The notes under the pieces: generated by a model | Seen by the model: only the letters and a program-made list of their open reading frames with translations | Database searches by the model: none | Told to the model about the DNA's origin: nothing | Translations under genes and position numbers: made by a program | Assembly: GCA_011365055.1 (NCBI GenBank) | Contig: RDOG01000003.1 | Span: 308,765 to 372,764 of the forward strand | Length of the DNA: 64,000 nt | From: Promethearchaeota archaeon | Lineage (GTDB): Archaea; Asgardarchaeota; Lokiarchaeia; Helarchaeales; RDOG01 | Direction of reading: 5' to 3' | Shown here: piece after piece, positions 1 through 9,338 of the stretch | How the letters are laid out: each line of letters starts with the position of its first letter | Numbering within the stretch: the first letter of the stretch is position 1

Positions 1-89
1 ATGCAAAGCATGGTTTAAGCAAGTTTTTGGTGACATTTTACAGTAAAAAGTTTTATGTTCAAGTAGCTATACTTAGTTTGGTAGATTGT

Positions 90-1925
90 ATGAGTAAAAT
101 AATCAAAGATCTTGATATTACTGATACTGCTTTTACAGTTTTAAAAGAACGATACTTGATAAAAAACGATAAAGGCAAGATTATCGAGACTCCTAAACAA
201 ATGATCCGACGGGTTGCTTCTTTAGTTGCAAAAGCAGATTTAAAATATGATAAAAAGGTCGATATTACAAGTATTGAACAACAATTTTTTGACTTGATGA
301 GCAATTTTTATTTTCTTCCCAATTCTCCAACGCTTATGAATGCAGGGACTGAGATTGGGCAATTATCTGCTTGTTTCGTTATTCCGATTGAAGATAATTT
401 AGTAAGTATTTTTGAAGCCGTAAAAAAAACAGCCATTATTCACCAAACTGGTGGAGGAACTGGATTCAGCTTTTCAAAATTAAGACCAAAAGGAGATATA
501 GTAAGAGGTACTAGTGGTGTTGCCTCGGGTCCAATTAGTTTTATGAAGGTTTTTGATACGACGACTGAGGTCATCAAGCAAGGGGGACGACGAAGGGGTG
601 CAAACATGGGCATTTTAAATGTTCATCACCCAGACATATTAGACTTTATTATATGCAAGGGAGAAGAAGAGATCTTAACTAATTTTAATATCTCTGTTAC
701 AATAACTGATACATTTATGAATGCCGTTAAAAAGAATCAAGGATATGATTTGATAAATCCCAGAACAAATAAAGTAGTTAAACAATTAAATGCAAAAAAC
801 ATTTTTGATTTAATAATTCAAAATGCTTGGAATACTGGAGATCCTGGTATCGTATTTTTAGATACTATGAATAAATTTAATCCAACACCAGACCTTGGAA
901 AAATCGAAAGTACTAATCCATGTGGTGAAGTCCCTCTTCTCCCCTATGAGTCGTGCAATCTGGGTTCTATAAATCTATCAAAACTAGTAAAAAATAACAA
1001 ATTTGACTTTCAAAAATTAAAAAATATCATTAAACTAGCAGTTCACTTTTTAGATAATGTTATAGATGTAAATCTTTTTCCATTTCCTGAGATTGAAAAA
1101 ATAACCAGAGGGAATAGAAAGATTGGATTAGGTGTTATGGGTTTTGCTGATTGCTTGACTAGACTTAGAATTTCTTATAATTCTGATGAAGGAGTCGAAT
1201 TTGCGAGAAAAATTATGAAATTTATCTCTGATGAAGCAAATTCAACTTCAATTCAACTTGCTGAAACCAGAGGACCTTTTCCCAATTATAAAAAGAGTGT
1301 TTATTTTAAGGATAAAATAAAAATAAGAAATGCTACTAGAACAAGTTGTGCTCCAACGGGTACAATTAGCTTGATAGCAAATTGTTCAAGTGGGATCGAA
1401 CCTATATTCGCAATAGCTTACACCAAGCACATTTTAGACAATATCTTTTATGACATTAACCCTGTTTTTGAAGAAATAATTAGAAAGGAAGAATTATATT
1501 CAGAAAAATTAATGAAAAAAATTGCTGATTTAGGGTCAATCCAATCTATTCCGGAGATTCCAGAGCATATAAAGTCCATTTTTGTTACATCGTTAGACAT
1601 TAGTCCAGAATATCACGTGCGAACACAAGCTGCGTTTCAAGAATTCACCGATAATTCTGTATCTAAAACAATAAATTTTGATGAAAACGCGTCTATAGAT
1701 GATATTAAAAAAGCTATTTTATTGGCATATGATTTAGGGTGTAAAGGTATAACAATTTATAGATATGGAAGTAGAACAGGTCAAGTTTTACAACTTGGAA
1801 AGCAGCACCTAGATGAAAAGGAAAAAATGAAAGTGCAAAGATGTCCACAATGTAATTCCGATCTAGAAACTAAAAGTTCCTGCATTCTTTGTAGACAATG
1901 TGGATTTAGCTCATGTTTAATTTAA
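90..1925 (+). CDS. nrdJ: Adenosylcobalamin-dependent (class II) ribonucleotide reductase
   Basis: Reduces ribonucleotides to deoxyribonucleotides for DNA synthesis in the cytosol. In the 611-residue product I see the class II/I barrel signatures NSPTLMNAGT, first redox Cys at about C95 (LSACFVIP), TGGGTGFSFSKLRPKG, the active-site block NPCGEVPLL (C278, E280) followed by ESCNLGS (C289), and the phosphate-binding APTGTISLIA. The last 25 residues form a zinc ribbon (four CxxC-type cysteines from C585), typical of vitamin B12-dependent NrdJ. There is no N-terminal ATP-cone: the core begins within 20 residues of the chosen ATG. The frame is open upstream to a TTG at 27, but that leader has no family character, so I start at 90. 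It converges tail to tail with the next gene, with no spacer. Confidence 0.93.
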   Translation: MSKIIKDLDITDTAFTVLKERYLIKNDKGKIIETPKQMIRRVASLVAKADLKYDKKVDITSIEQQFFDLMSNFYFLPNSPTLMNAGTEIGQLSACFVIPIEDNLVSIFEAVKKTAIIHQTGGGTGFSFSKLRPKGDIVRGTSGVASGPISFMKVFDTTTEVIKQGGRRRGANMGILNVHHPDILDFIICKGEEEILTNFNISVTITDTFMNAVKKNQGYDLINPRTNKVVKQLNAKNIFDLIIQNAWNTGDPGIVFLDTMNKFNPTPDLGKIESTNPCGEVPLLPYESCNLGSINLSKLVKNNKFDFQKLKNIIKLAVHFLDNVIDVNLFPFPEIEKITRGNRKIGLGVMGFADCLTRLRISYNSDEGVEFARKIMKFISDEANSTSIQLAETRGPFPNYKKSVYFKDKIKIRNATRTSCAPTGTISLIANCSSGIEPIFAIAYTKHILDNIFYDINPVFEEIIRKEELYSEKLMKKIADLGSIQSIPEIPEHIKSIFVTSLDISPEYHVRTQAAFQEFTDNSVSKTINFDENASIDDIKKAILLAYDLGCKGITIYRYGSRTGQVLQLGKQHLDEKEKMKVQRCPQCNSDLETKSSCILCRQCGFSSCLI

Positions 1926-2858
1926 TTAAACAAGTTCCTTTATGATATCTGATACTCTACTGCTATATTTTTCATCAAAGATTTCAATTATTTTCATGAA
2001 GTTTAAATTTTTATTTCCCAAAACGCCTAAATAGAAATTAAAATTTTTAAATTTCTTGGAAAAGATCACAAAACTATATTTATCATCTACGCTTATCTCT
2101 AATTTTAAAATCTCTTTTTCTCTCTTACTTAATTCATCTAAGATAACCATAAATTCCATTAGTGCTGTATTTAATGGATTTGCAGCATCCAGTTCCATAG
2201 CTGATTCTCCAATGATTAAACTATTTTTTTCGTATAATAGAACCTTTTCTATGCCCATTTCTTCAGCAAAATCTGTTAAAGTTAAATCCAATAGATCAAA
2301 CTGTGTTAAAAAGGCTTTTATACCCGTTGAAAATCCCCTAATTAACGATTCTCTATCAAAAAGTGACGTTTGAACGATTTTAAAATCGAAACCAAGGTCT
2401 TTTGAAATGTTCTTGAAACGCTCTTCTAATTCGATGAGTCGCTTGGTCATTTTCTTAAATTCGCCTTCTTCATAAAAAATTAAATCTGGATCAAACTTGT
2501 GTAAGCATATTATAAACGCGGGTTTTTCTCCAATTAACTTATAAACTTCAAGAATATCTTCATAATATTTAAGTGCCTCTTCGATCCTTTCCTTTCGCTC
2601 TTCTTGAACGTCTATTATGAAAAAAACAATGTCTGCATCAGCAAAAACATTTGCTTCTTCCCTAAAGTAGGATTCTCTATAATTTACCTGACCGCCACAA
2701 TCCCAACGCGCAAGTTTAAAACCTAATACATTGGTATATGTTAAATCTATTCCAAGTGTTGGTTTCATATCTGTAATATTCTTACGATCAAGCGCATTAA
2801 TAAAAGATGTTTTTCCTGCATTATCCAAACCTACAAAAAGCACTTTCTTATGACTCAA
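1926..2858 (-). CDS. Rag/Gtr1-like small GTPase with C-terminal extra domain
   Basis: Predicted GTP-binding switch protein, 310 residues. G1 is GLDNAGKT (residues 10-17), switch I Thr is near T34, G3 is WDCGGQ (52-57) and G4 is HKFD (120-123). WDCGGQ together with HKxD in place of NKxD is the hallmark of the eukaryotic Rag/Gtr1 branch, although the P-loop resembles Arf (GLDNAGKT). Residues from about 195 form an alpha/beta C-terminal domain whose position matches the roadblock/longin-type dimerisation domain of Rag proteins; that assignment is inference. Such Rag-like GTPases are one of the eukaryotic signature protein groups of Asgard archaea. No obvious partner gene (roadblock/Ragulator-like) lies beside it. 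Confidence 0.85.
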   Translation of the reverse strand: MSHKKVLFVGLDNAGKTSFINALDRKNITDMKPTLGIDLTYTNVLGFKLARWDCGGQVNYRESYFREEANVFADADIVFFIIDVQEERKERIEEALKYYEDILEVYKLIGEKPAFIICLHKFDPDLIFYEEGEFKKMTKRLIELEERFKNISKDLGFDFKIVQTSLFDRESLIRGFSTGIKAFLTQFDLLDLTLTDFAEEMGIEKVLLYEKNSLIIGESAMELDAANPLNTALMEFMVILDELSKREKEILKLEISVDDKYSFVIFSKKFKNFNFYLGVLGNKNLNFMKIIEIFDEKYSSRVSDIIKELV

Positions 2859-3004
2859 TTTAGAAACACCTTCTCTATAATAAGTTCTAAAAATTTCTGT
2901 AAATGTTTAACAAATAATTAATCTAAATTGTAAATATCTCTTTTTTTCAAAACATGTATTTCATTTTTACAATAAATAAATAGCAACAATATATAAAAAT
3001 TGGT

Positions 3005-3397
3005 TCAGCTTTTCATCCAATAATTAAACTCAAGACACAAATCTGCCCTTGTTTGCTCATTTATCCAAAAATAATCAAAAAATTCATCCCATCTATATAA
3101 AGAAATAACCCCTTCAAGTAGGGATTTCTTAGAAATCTTGAATGAAATATCAAATTTCTTTTGTTTCTTTCCAAATTTCCCATCTGGAGACTTTTCTAGC
3201 AGATTCACGAGTATCGACAAATCTCTGGGTTCAAGGAAGATATAACCAAGTATTTTATCTCCTCCAAAGACCATCATTCCCTTTCCTTTATCTTTTTTGA
3301 CAAAAGTCAGGATAGTACCATTTTTACCTCTCAAATAAAAATTTCCTCTGCTAGATAATTTCTGTGGTCGTTTTTGATAATAATGATGATATTGCAT
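3005..3397 (-). CDS. Hypothetical basic 130-residue protein
   Basis: I do not recognise this protein. It begins with a basic, His/Tyr-rich stretch (MQYHHYYQKRPQK) and continues as a mixed alpha/beta protein ending in an aromatic helix with ADLCLEFNYWM. Lysine-rich segments around residues 28-40 and 74-90 suggest a possible nucleic-acid-binding role, but there is no motif to prove it. There is no signal peptide or membrane segment. The coding bias (AAA, GGA, few rare codons) and a continuous frame of 131 codons in AT-rich DNA support a real gene. It is isolated between the GTPase and the DUF362 gene, all on the minus strand, with 75-146 bp spacers. Confidence 0.65.
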   Translation of the reverse strand: MQYHHYYQKRPQKLSSRGNFYLRGKNGTILTFVKKDKGKGMMVFGGDKILGYIFLEPRDLSILVNLLEKSPDGKFGKKQKKFDISFKISKKSLLEGVISLYRWDEFFDYFWINEQTRADLCLEFNYWMKS

Positions 3398-3472
3398 GAT
3401 AAAAATTTAATTTTAAAAGAATAAAAAGCGATAATGAGATTTCTATAAAACTAATAAAAATAAAAAAAGAGA

Positions 3473-4621
3473 TTAGATTTCAATTAATTTGTATTCCATG
3501 TTTCCGACATTTAATTTTTTAGCTGCATCTAATTGATATTTCGGATCTGCATTAAACGTGCCTTCATACATTTTTGCAAATTTATTATCGAGTGATGTAC
3601 AAGCACACTCTTGATTCAAAGGTGCTTCATTTATCAGGTCAATACTTGCTTTATCAATAGCTAAGGGATCTCTAGAAATTAAAATGCCAATATCTGGAAC
3701 AATTGGATTATCTGAAGAAGGAATACAATCACATATTGGTGTGACATCCATCAATAAATTAATGTATCTTATATTTTCTTTGCCCACATAGTCTTGAGCC
3801 GCTTTAAAAATATCCACCATTTTTTTTGATCTATCTTCAGCATTACTCCATTGAACGGTTAGTGCTTTCTCAGGACAAATCTCAACACAACCAAGACATT
3901 TCAAGCATTTATCTTTGTTTATGACAATTTCTTTGGAAATTGCATTTACAGGACAAAGATCTATGCATTTGTTACAATTTGTACATTTATTTTTGTCAAA
4001 AACAGGAAATTCACTATCCATATGAAATTCAAACTTCGAGGTTTTTGCTCCAAATCCAACTGCAATATTTTTTAATGCTCCTCCCACACCCAATCCTGGA
4101 TGTCCTTTAAAATGAGCTAGGCTAATAACTTTATCCACGTTTTTCAAAATGCTTGCTAAATGTACTTTCTTTAATTTAAGCCCATCAACATCAACGACAA
4201 AATCTTCCAACCCTTTTAATCCATCTGCAGGAATCAAGGGTGCTCCACAAGTCTCCGAAGTATATCCATTATTTCTAGCAATCTCTAACCTTCCAATTCC
4301 GTAACTTCTTATTGCAGTTAATCCTAATCCTGCTGATTCTGTTATAAATGGGAATGCGCCTTTTTCTTTTATTTTGTCTACCAATTTTTTTACGTATAAA
4401 GAACGGATAGTTCGAGTAGTTCCCCAATCCCCCCAATGCATTTTAACTGCAACGGAGTCCATGGGTTTTAGGTCATTTAAGATGCCACTCTTTTCTATTA
4501 AGCGCTCAAATTTAAATAGCAAACTTACACTGTTATTAAAATAAGTTGCCTCGCCTTTAGATATTTTCTCCCAATCCAAAATTGCTCGAGAATTTGTAAA
4601 ATATACGTCACTCATTTTCAT
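3473..4621 (-). CDS. DUF362 family protein with two 4Fe-4S clusters
   Basis: Iron-sulfur protein of the DUF362 family, 382 residues. The N-terminal and C-terminal parts carry the DUF362 fold (VAVKMHWGDWGTTRTIRS near residues 60-77, ISLAHFKGHPGLGVGGALKN near 165-185). Between them lies a 2[4Fe-4S] ferredoxin module with CTNCNKCIDLCP and CLKCLGCVEICP at about residues 212-250. The Cys spacing CxxCxxCxxxCP is intact in both, so both clusters should form. The role is probably electron transfer or an unknown redox step in the cytosol; the substrate of DUF362 proteins is not established. There are two candidate starts (ATG at 4621, and ATG for MSDVYF six bases in); they differ by only two residues. 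It stands alone. Confidence 0.85.
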   Translation of the reverse strand: MKMSDVYFTNSRAILDWEKISKGEATYFNNSVSLLFKFERLIEKSGILNDLKPMDSVAVKMHWGDWGTTRTIRSLYVKKLVDKIKEKGAFPFITESAGLGLTAIRSYGIGRLEIARNNGYTSETCGAPLIPADGLKGLEDFVVDVDGLKLKKVHLASILKNVDKVISLAHFKGHPGLGVGGALKNIAVGFGAKTSKFEFHMDSEFPVFDKNKCTNCNKCIDLCPVNAISKEIVINKDKCLKCLGCVEICPEKALTVQWSNAEDRSKKMVDIFKAAQDYVGKENIRYINLLMDVTPICDCIPSSDNPIVPDIGILISRDPLAIDKASIDLINEAPLNQECACTSLDNKFAKMYEGTFNADPKYQLDAAKKLNVGNMEYKLIEI

Positions 4622-4951
4622 AACTCTCCAAATTAATTTTTAGTTAACTTAAATCTCTCTTATTATTAATAACAAGTAAAATCATGTTAAAAAAAGTTAT
4701 TCAAAAATGAGAAGATTAAAAGTTTATTGGATTGCATTTAATGCTAACAAGTAGGGATTATAAGCATTTTTACAATGTTTTTAGAACAAGAATTTTCAGT
4801 AAAACACGATTAATTATTAGGTCATTAAATTAATCTTTGATAATTGAATAACTTGTTAAAAAAAAATAATGATAAAAGTTTATTAGATTGTGTATATTAT
4901 TGGAATCAATAATGAATTATAACATGCCTAGCATTTTTTGGTGATCCTTAA
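4622..4951. other. Intergenic region with a partial direct repeat
   Basis: This 330-bp AT-rich spacer separates divergent genes and has no convincing ORF. A segment around 4710-4733 (aaaagtttattggattg) recurs with one mismatch around 4873-4892, each preceded by a run of A after tgtt, so the two halves look like an old imperfect duplication. The right end supplies a good translation signal for the next gene, GGTGATC about seven bases before the ATG at 4952, complementary to the archaeal 16S 3' end. Confidence 0.45.
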
Positions 4952-6100
4952 ATGCATGATTATAACGATATTCCTGATGAAGTAAAAGTTAAACAATACG
5001 TTCCACTGATGCCAAACATATGGCAAATTTTTAGGGAATTAGGATGGGAACGGACAAAACAATTTATTGATGAATGCGAAGAAGGCGTATACGACTTTTT
5101 TGAAGAACGTCTAAACGAATCTATTCAAACTTCTAAATTAGTCATTGAAGGCAAGATCAAGGAACCTGAGAAAGTCTTGTCCTACATATTGGCAGTTCCA
5201 AGTTTGACGATTCGATCCGATATTGTTCATGGAACTCAGAAACTGCTCATTGGAGACTCTACAGACTTGACGTTCATTGCTCTTGATGACTTCTCCCAAG
5301 AATTGTTCGTATTTTTGAACGCTCATATCGAGGATGGAGTTCCCGTGGATTGGTGGCTCGTGAGACCTGATGATGAATTATTAGATCGCCGTCACATGAA
5401 GTTAGGAATAAAAATTCGAGAAATTCCCAAGAAAATGAAGGATTTTAAGAAGACATCGATACGTATGTTGGACGTTTTACGTGATATTAGGAATGAACGT
5501 ACTCCTCAGTGGTCATCTGCAGATTATTTCGTGATATCCGTGTGGGTTAGTTTTGCCTTGAACGTGATCTTTGAACCATCGAATTATGAATCCATGGATT
5601 CAACTTATCAAGGATGGGCTGCTAAAGAAATATACGGACTTGCAGATTATATTTTCCTCTTATATCCTTGGCCTGCAATGATAAACATGATGTTCATGCA
5701 AGGAAAGGAATCTTTCGTACGAAAAATCGCAAATTTGACCACGGAAGACCATCTTTACTTTCAACCCTTCGAGCAAAACACACTTGAGAGAGTAAAAACA
5801 ACACATGCAGAAATATTTGATATTTATAAGAGAAACATCTTGAATCAAGGCATTCCCTTTCCTATTCAAAGCATCGAATCTGGAATGCCAAACATAAAAA
5901 ATAAATCTGATCCAAACACGAGATTTGAAAAGCAATATAAATCTGATAATTTCATCAAGGTAGATGCCATGCAATTAAATTTAGAAGATGTCTTGAAAGG
6001 TGTCTATTGCGATATAACTTCTGAAACGAATCCCAATGATCCTATAGATCCATCAAAGGTATTATCTACTGGAATTGGAAGTAATACTCAATTTAAATGA
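4952..6100 (+). CDS. Hypothetical 382-residue soluble protein
   Basis: I do not recognise this protein. It is a soluble, acidic N-terminal half (residues 1-180, mixed helix and strand, with DWWLVRPDDELLDRRH near 130-146) followed by a helical, aromatic-rich middle (residues 190-260, with YFVISVWVSFALNVIFEPSN and LADYIFLLYPWPAMINMMF, amphipathic rather than clearly transmembrane) and a polar C-terminal tail rich in Asn, Asp and Pro. The start at 4952 is fixed by a strong SD (GGTGATC) at the right distance. Codon style differs from the upstream housekeeping genes: C-ending codons before G (AAC-GAT, TAC-GTT) are frequent, as in the giant gene of this window. No neighbour gives a functional hint. 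Confidence 0.75.
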   Translation: MHDYNDIPDEVKVKQYVPLMPNIWQIFRELGWERTKQFIDECEEGVYDFFEERLNESIQTSKLVIEGKIKEPEKVLSYILAVPSLTIRSDIVHGTQKLLIGDSTDLTFIALDDFSQELFVFLNAHIEDGVPVDWWLVRPDDELLDRRHMKLGIKIREIPKKMKDFKKTSIRMLDVLRDIRNERTPQWSSADYFVISVWVSFALNVIFEPSNYESMDSTYQGWAAKEIYGLADYIFLLYPWPAMINMMFMQGKESFVRKIANLTTEDHLYFQPFEQNTLERVKTTHAEIFDIYKRNILNQGIPFPIQSIESGMPNIKNKSDPNTRFEKQYKSDNFIKVDAMQLNLEDVLKGVYCDITSETNPNDPIDPSKVLSTGIGSNTQFK

Positions 6101-6104
6101 GTGA

Positions 6105-6347
6105 ATGAATCATAAATTCATTCTTTTTTTAAATCTTTATAAGATTGAAATTAAAAAAAAAGATGAATGCCAAGATCAACTTTTTAGTCTACAAATTGGG
6201 ACTAAAACCTTATTGAAGAATGCATCTTCACCAGTATACTTATTTTTAAAACTCTCTACTATTAATAATGGTATCAAAGTTATTCTTCAGGATTGGAATA
6301 TTGATGAAATAAAGTTCCAAATAGACATTTATCTAAATACATTTTAA
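6105..6347 (+). CDS. Possible small hypothetical protein (80 residues)
   Basis: An open frame starts five bases after the preceding stop. The product is Lys/Ile/Leu-rich with no motif (ends FQIDIYLNTF). It could be a real small protein translated by coupling from the upstream gene, or chance in AT-rich DNA; I see no clear SD. It is included because nothing else explains this 240-bp stretch. Confidence 0.3.
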   Translation: MNHKFILFLNLYKIEIKKKDECQDQLFSLQIGTKTLLKNASSPVYLFLKLSTINNGIKVILQDWNIDEIKFQIDIYLNTF

Positions 6348-6364
6348 TTAAGAATTCTGGAGGA

Positions 6365-6998
6365 ATGAAATATAGAGAAAATTAAAAACTCATTAAAAGA
6401 AAATGAGGAAGAGGAAATTTTATGGTCTGGAAATCCTGACAAGTTTGCCTTAAAAGAGAATTATCTTTTTGGCAGAATATACATTCTCGTGTTTACATTA
6501 TTCCTGATTTTTTTTATATTGGTTATTATATTTAACGTGCCATCATATATAGGGATCTTTATAGGTATGCCACTCACTATTGGTGTTATTATTATGCTGA
6601 TTTTTCTTTTTCGTTATTTATACAAAAGGCGCCATTATAAAGACGTGTTCTATGCCATATCAACTCAACGTGCTTATATTCATTGTCCTTTAATTTATGA
6701 GGCCTCAAGAAAGATAGGTGATAGTATGGAGCGAATTGTGACCATTGACGATGGTGATACTAGTCTATTTTTTTATAAATCTGCGATTAAAAGAAATGAA
6801 TCGGTAGTATCCATGGATCTTTCTAAAATCAAAGAAATCTCCATAACACCAGGACAAAGAGGATATGATTTTTATTTTACATATGAAGTAAATAAGAAAA
6901 TTATGAAATTTAGATTTGCAGCCCTCGTTCGAGGATATACTGAATTGCTAGAAACTCTTTCAAATATGCAGTTTAATTTTCAGATTATCGAAAGTTGA
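6365..6998 (+). CDS. PH-like (bPH) domain membrane protein, 5' end out of frame
   Basis: Membrane protein of the prokaryotic PH-like type. The motif EEEILWSGNPDKFALKE, which normally opens such proteins, is coded in the frame that runs from 6369, upstream of the first usable start in that frame (GTG 6489). It is followed by two adjacent transmembrane helices and then a beta-rich PH-like domain (FYAISTQRAYIH... KIKEISITPGQRGYDFYF... LLETLSN). There is no ATG, GTG or TTG in the correct frame before 6489. An ATG at 6365, after a GGAGG at 6359-6363, is one base out of phase (it hits TAA after six codons). Either translation starts at the ATA at 6372, which is at ideal SD distance, or a one-base frame change follows the ATG. 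The downstream frame is otherwise intact to 6998. Confidence 0.7.
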
Positions 6999-7088
6999 CC
7001 TTTTATCTCTTTTCGAAAATAAAAAAAATAAAAAAATAAAAATAATAAATTTGAGGGCATTTAATTCAAATAAGTCGGCATATAATAA

Positions 7089-7973
7089 TCAAAATTCAGA
7101 AAAATCCAATTTCATGTTGGATTTAACTTCATGAATGATACTGGCGGCAGAATATGCCGTTTCTGCTTGTTCAACTGGACCATATAACAAGAAATCGGAA
7201 AATAATTGTGCTGCTCCGATGAGTGCCGCCTCTCTTACGGGGCGTTTGATTTTCTTTAATTCGAATTTAGAAATATGATATGATACGTTAGCTGGACCAC
7301 ATCCTACGGGATATCCTAGCTGATTTTTCATCATAATATTTGCTTCTATCGCATCTGCTAAACTAGCATAATCCGTTAAGACATTATCTATTAACAAGCT
7401 TTTTATCCCTAAATCTTTGGCTTGTTGAATTAACCCTTTTTTTCCTTCTTTTAAACCTGTGGTCACTAACATCCATCTTCTTGATGCATCACATACTGAT
7501 GATGCGGAATCAAATGAAAAAATAATAGCATGTTGCACTTTTACTTTTTGAATCAAATCTAATTCTTCTGGTGAATTTAACCATATTGAATTATAGATGA
7601 TCCTATCGATGATTCCCATCTCTTCTGCACGCCTCAATCCTTCCATGCGAGAATCAAAGAATCCATCTAAGACGATGGGTCCAGGATAGAGATCTACAAC
7701 GAACTCAAGATACTTCACTGTTGCTTCTGGTCCCTCAGAAACCACATCAAGTGCACCTGGAATTAAAAATTTATCTTTTTCATATTCTATCACTTTATTG
7801 ATTAAATTTTCTGCTTTTTCTTTATCAAAAATTCCTCTTACATTATCTTCAACTATATCATGACCCGTGTAGAAAATGCTACCTATAAGCACTACTTTAT
7901 TTTTGCCTGGCGGTCCACCTATGGTTACCCCAGAAATATTATAGGTTTCGTATTTTGTCATTTTTATCCACAT
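7089..7973 (-). CDS. mtrH: MtrH-family methyltransferase (tetrahydromethanopterin S-methyltransferase subunit H-like)
   Basis: TIM-barrel methyltransferase related to MtrH, which moves a methyl group between tetrahydromethanopterin (or a similar pterin) and a corrinoid. The family pattern is clear: GGPPGKNKVVLIGSIFY (residues about 18-34), GHDIVED, GIFDKEKAE, then YPGPIVLDGFFDSRM and a glycine-rich VGCGPANVSYHISK near 230. At 294 residues it is of usual length. A likely start is the internal ATG (MTKYETY), four codons in. No mtrA-G genes accompany it, so it probably works with a separate corrinoid protein as in methyltransferase systems outside the Mtr complex; that part is inference. It stands alone, facing the divergent hydrolase gene. 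Confidence 0.85.
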   Translation of the reverse strand: MWIKMTKYETYNISGVTIGGPPGKNKVVLIGSIFYTGHDIVEDNVRGIFDKEKAENLINKVIEYEKDKFLIPGALDVVSEGPEATVKYLEFVVDLYPGPIVLDGFFDSRMEGLRRAEEMGIIDRIIYNSIWLNSPEELDLIQKVKVQHAIIFSFDSASSVCDASRRWMLVTTGLKEGKKGLIQQAKDLGIKSLLIDNVLTDYASLADAIEANIMMKNQLGYPVGCGPANVSYHISKFELKKIKRPVREAALIGAAQLFSDFLLYGPVEQAETAYSAASIIHEVKSNMKLDFSEF

Positions 7974-8098
7974 CTAAATTATTTAAAAAATTGAATGGGA
8001 TGAATAATCTTGAAGCTTTTAAAATTTAAATAAATTAGCTAGATAATTATAAATGGGGTATTTTTTCATTCTGATCATCTTAATCAAAGGTAATAAAA

Positions 8099-9040
8099 AT
8101 GAAAGAAGAAAATTATCTACTAAATAATGATTATTGGTTTAATTATTGCTTGGATATTGATCCAAAGATAATAAAAAAAGTGATTAAAGAAATATTCATC
8201 GAAACTAGTAAAAATCGAATACATTTAGATATTTACGATGAATTCACCAATAAATCCAAACCAACCATTTTATTCGTTCATGGAACGGCAGTTTATAGTC
8301 GTTTTTATGCAGAATTTCTATATAGTTTACATGAACAAGGTTATCGAATAATAGGGCTTGATCTTCCTGGTCATGGCCTTAGTGATGGACGACGGGGGCA
8401 TTTCTCAATTGAGGAGTTAGTTTCAACTATAAGCGAAGTAAATTCATATATTATTGAAAATTATAATGAAGATGTAGTCTTAATAGGTTCAAGTCTTGGT
8501 GGTATTTTGACCTTATATACAATTGCTTTTGATGAAAGGTTTAAAGCAGGAGTCTGTGTAAATACTGCATTGTTAAATGAGAAAGAGTATCAAAAGGAAC
8601 ACATTAAAGTAAGGGGAATCTATAAAATATTAAAACCTACTGTCCCTTTCTTTTCAAAATTATTACCTAGATTGAGCATAAGTGTATGGGCATATTTAGA
8701 TGCTAAAAATCTGGTTAAAAACCCTGAATCCATTGAACTTATTGATATATTACTTCAAGACAAGATTTTAGCTCAAAAATATACTTTGAAATCGTTAGCA
8801 ACACAAATGAAAGCTGCACTAAATCGTCCAGTTGAAACAATCGAGACTCCTATAATGCTCTTAAATGGAAGCCATGATATTATATTTAGCGTTGATTACA
8901 TGCAAAGAATTTATGAACGTTTGAAAAATTCAAAAAATAAAAGAATTGAAATCATTCCCAATTCTTCTCATATGGTATTACTTGAGAATCGAACAGAATC
9001 AATTCAAAAAATAGTAAATTGGTTATCTAATTTGGAGTAA
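8099..9040 (+). CDS. Alpha/beta hydrolase (lysophospholipase/monoacylglycerol lipase-like)
   Basis: Serine hydrolase of 313 residues with the alpha/beta-hydrolase order intact: oxyanion strand ILFVHGTAVYSRFYAEFL (about 57-74), LDLPGHGLSDGRRGHF (about 90-105), nucleophile elbow GSSLGG with S132, acid D260 (GSHDIIF) and H291 (SSHMVLLE). DGRRGHF after the GHG block is typical of the lysophospholipase/monoglyceride-lipase group, so a lipid or carboxyl ester is the likely substrate. There is no signal peptide, so it is cytosolic. Its 3' end overlaps by 14 bases the likely true 3' end of the convergent repeat-protein gene. Confidence 0.85.
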   Translation: MKEENYLLNNDYWFNYCLDIDPKIIKKVIKEIFIETSKNRIHLDIYDEFTNKSKPTILFVHGTAVYSRFYAEFLYSLHEQGYRIIGLDLPGHGLSDGRRGHFSIEELVSTISEVNSYIIENYNEDVVLIGSSLGGILTLYTIAFDERFKAGVCVNTALLNEKEYQKEHIKVRGIYKILKPTVPFFSKLLPRLSISVWAYLDAKNLVKNPESIELIDILLQDKILAQKYTLKSLATQMKAALNRPVETIETPIMLLNGSHDIIFSVDYMQRIYERLKNSKNKRIEIIPNSSHMVLLENRTESIQKIVNWLSNLE

Positions 9041-9338
9041 GTGTTTTAATTATTAATCTATATATTTTTTTAGTAGGTTCACCGCAGGAGGGACATGTTT
9101 TAGTTTTATAACTAATAATTTTATGATATTTTATAAAATAATGATATTGTAAATTTATAATAAGAATAAATAAATGATTTTTATTATCGGTTATAACAGT
9201 TTTTCCTTTATGATTGTTGGATGAAATAATAATTTTCCTAAAAACGTAAGAAACATAAATATTTCTAGTTGGTCTACTTTTCTGTTTTGTTCTTCTACTT
9301 TTGTTCTCCCTGGAAACGGTTTTGATGTTAATAAATCT
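9027..9338 (-). other. Out-of-frame C-terminal segment of the repeat protein
   Basis: In the frame one base away from the 987-residue frame, the minus strand stays open from 9338 to a TAG at 9027-9029. It encodes a basic Ser/Arg/Lys linker (SRENKSRRTKQKSRPTR) followed by a compact domain (RNIYVSYVFRKIIISSNN) that includes CPSCGEPT, half of a zinc ribbon, near its end. This is far more protein-like than the in-frame tail, which ends in a short hydrophobic run. A single missing A in the run of four at about 9320 would join the two frames. I read this as the original C-terminus, separated by a frameshift or a sequencing error. Confidence 0.6.
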
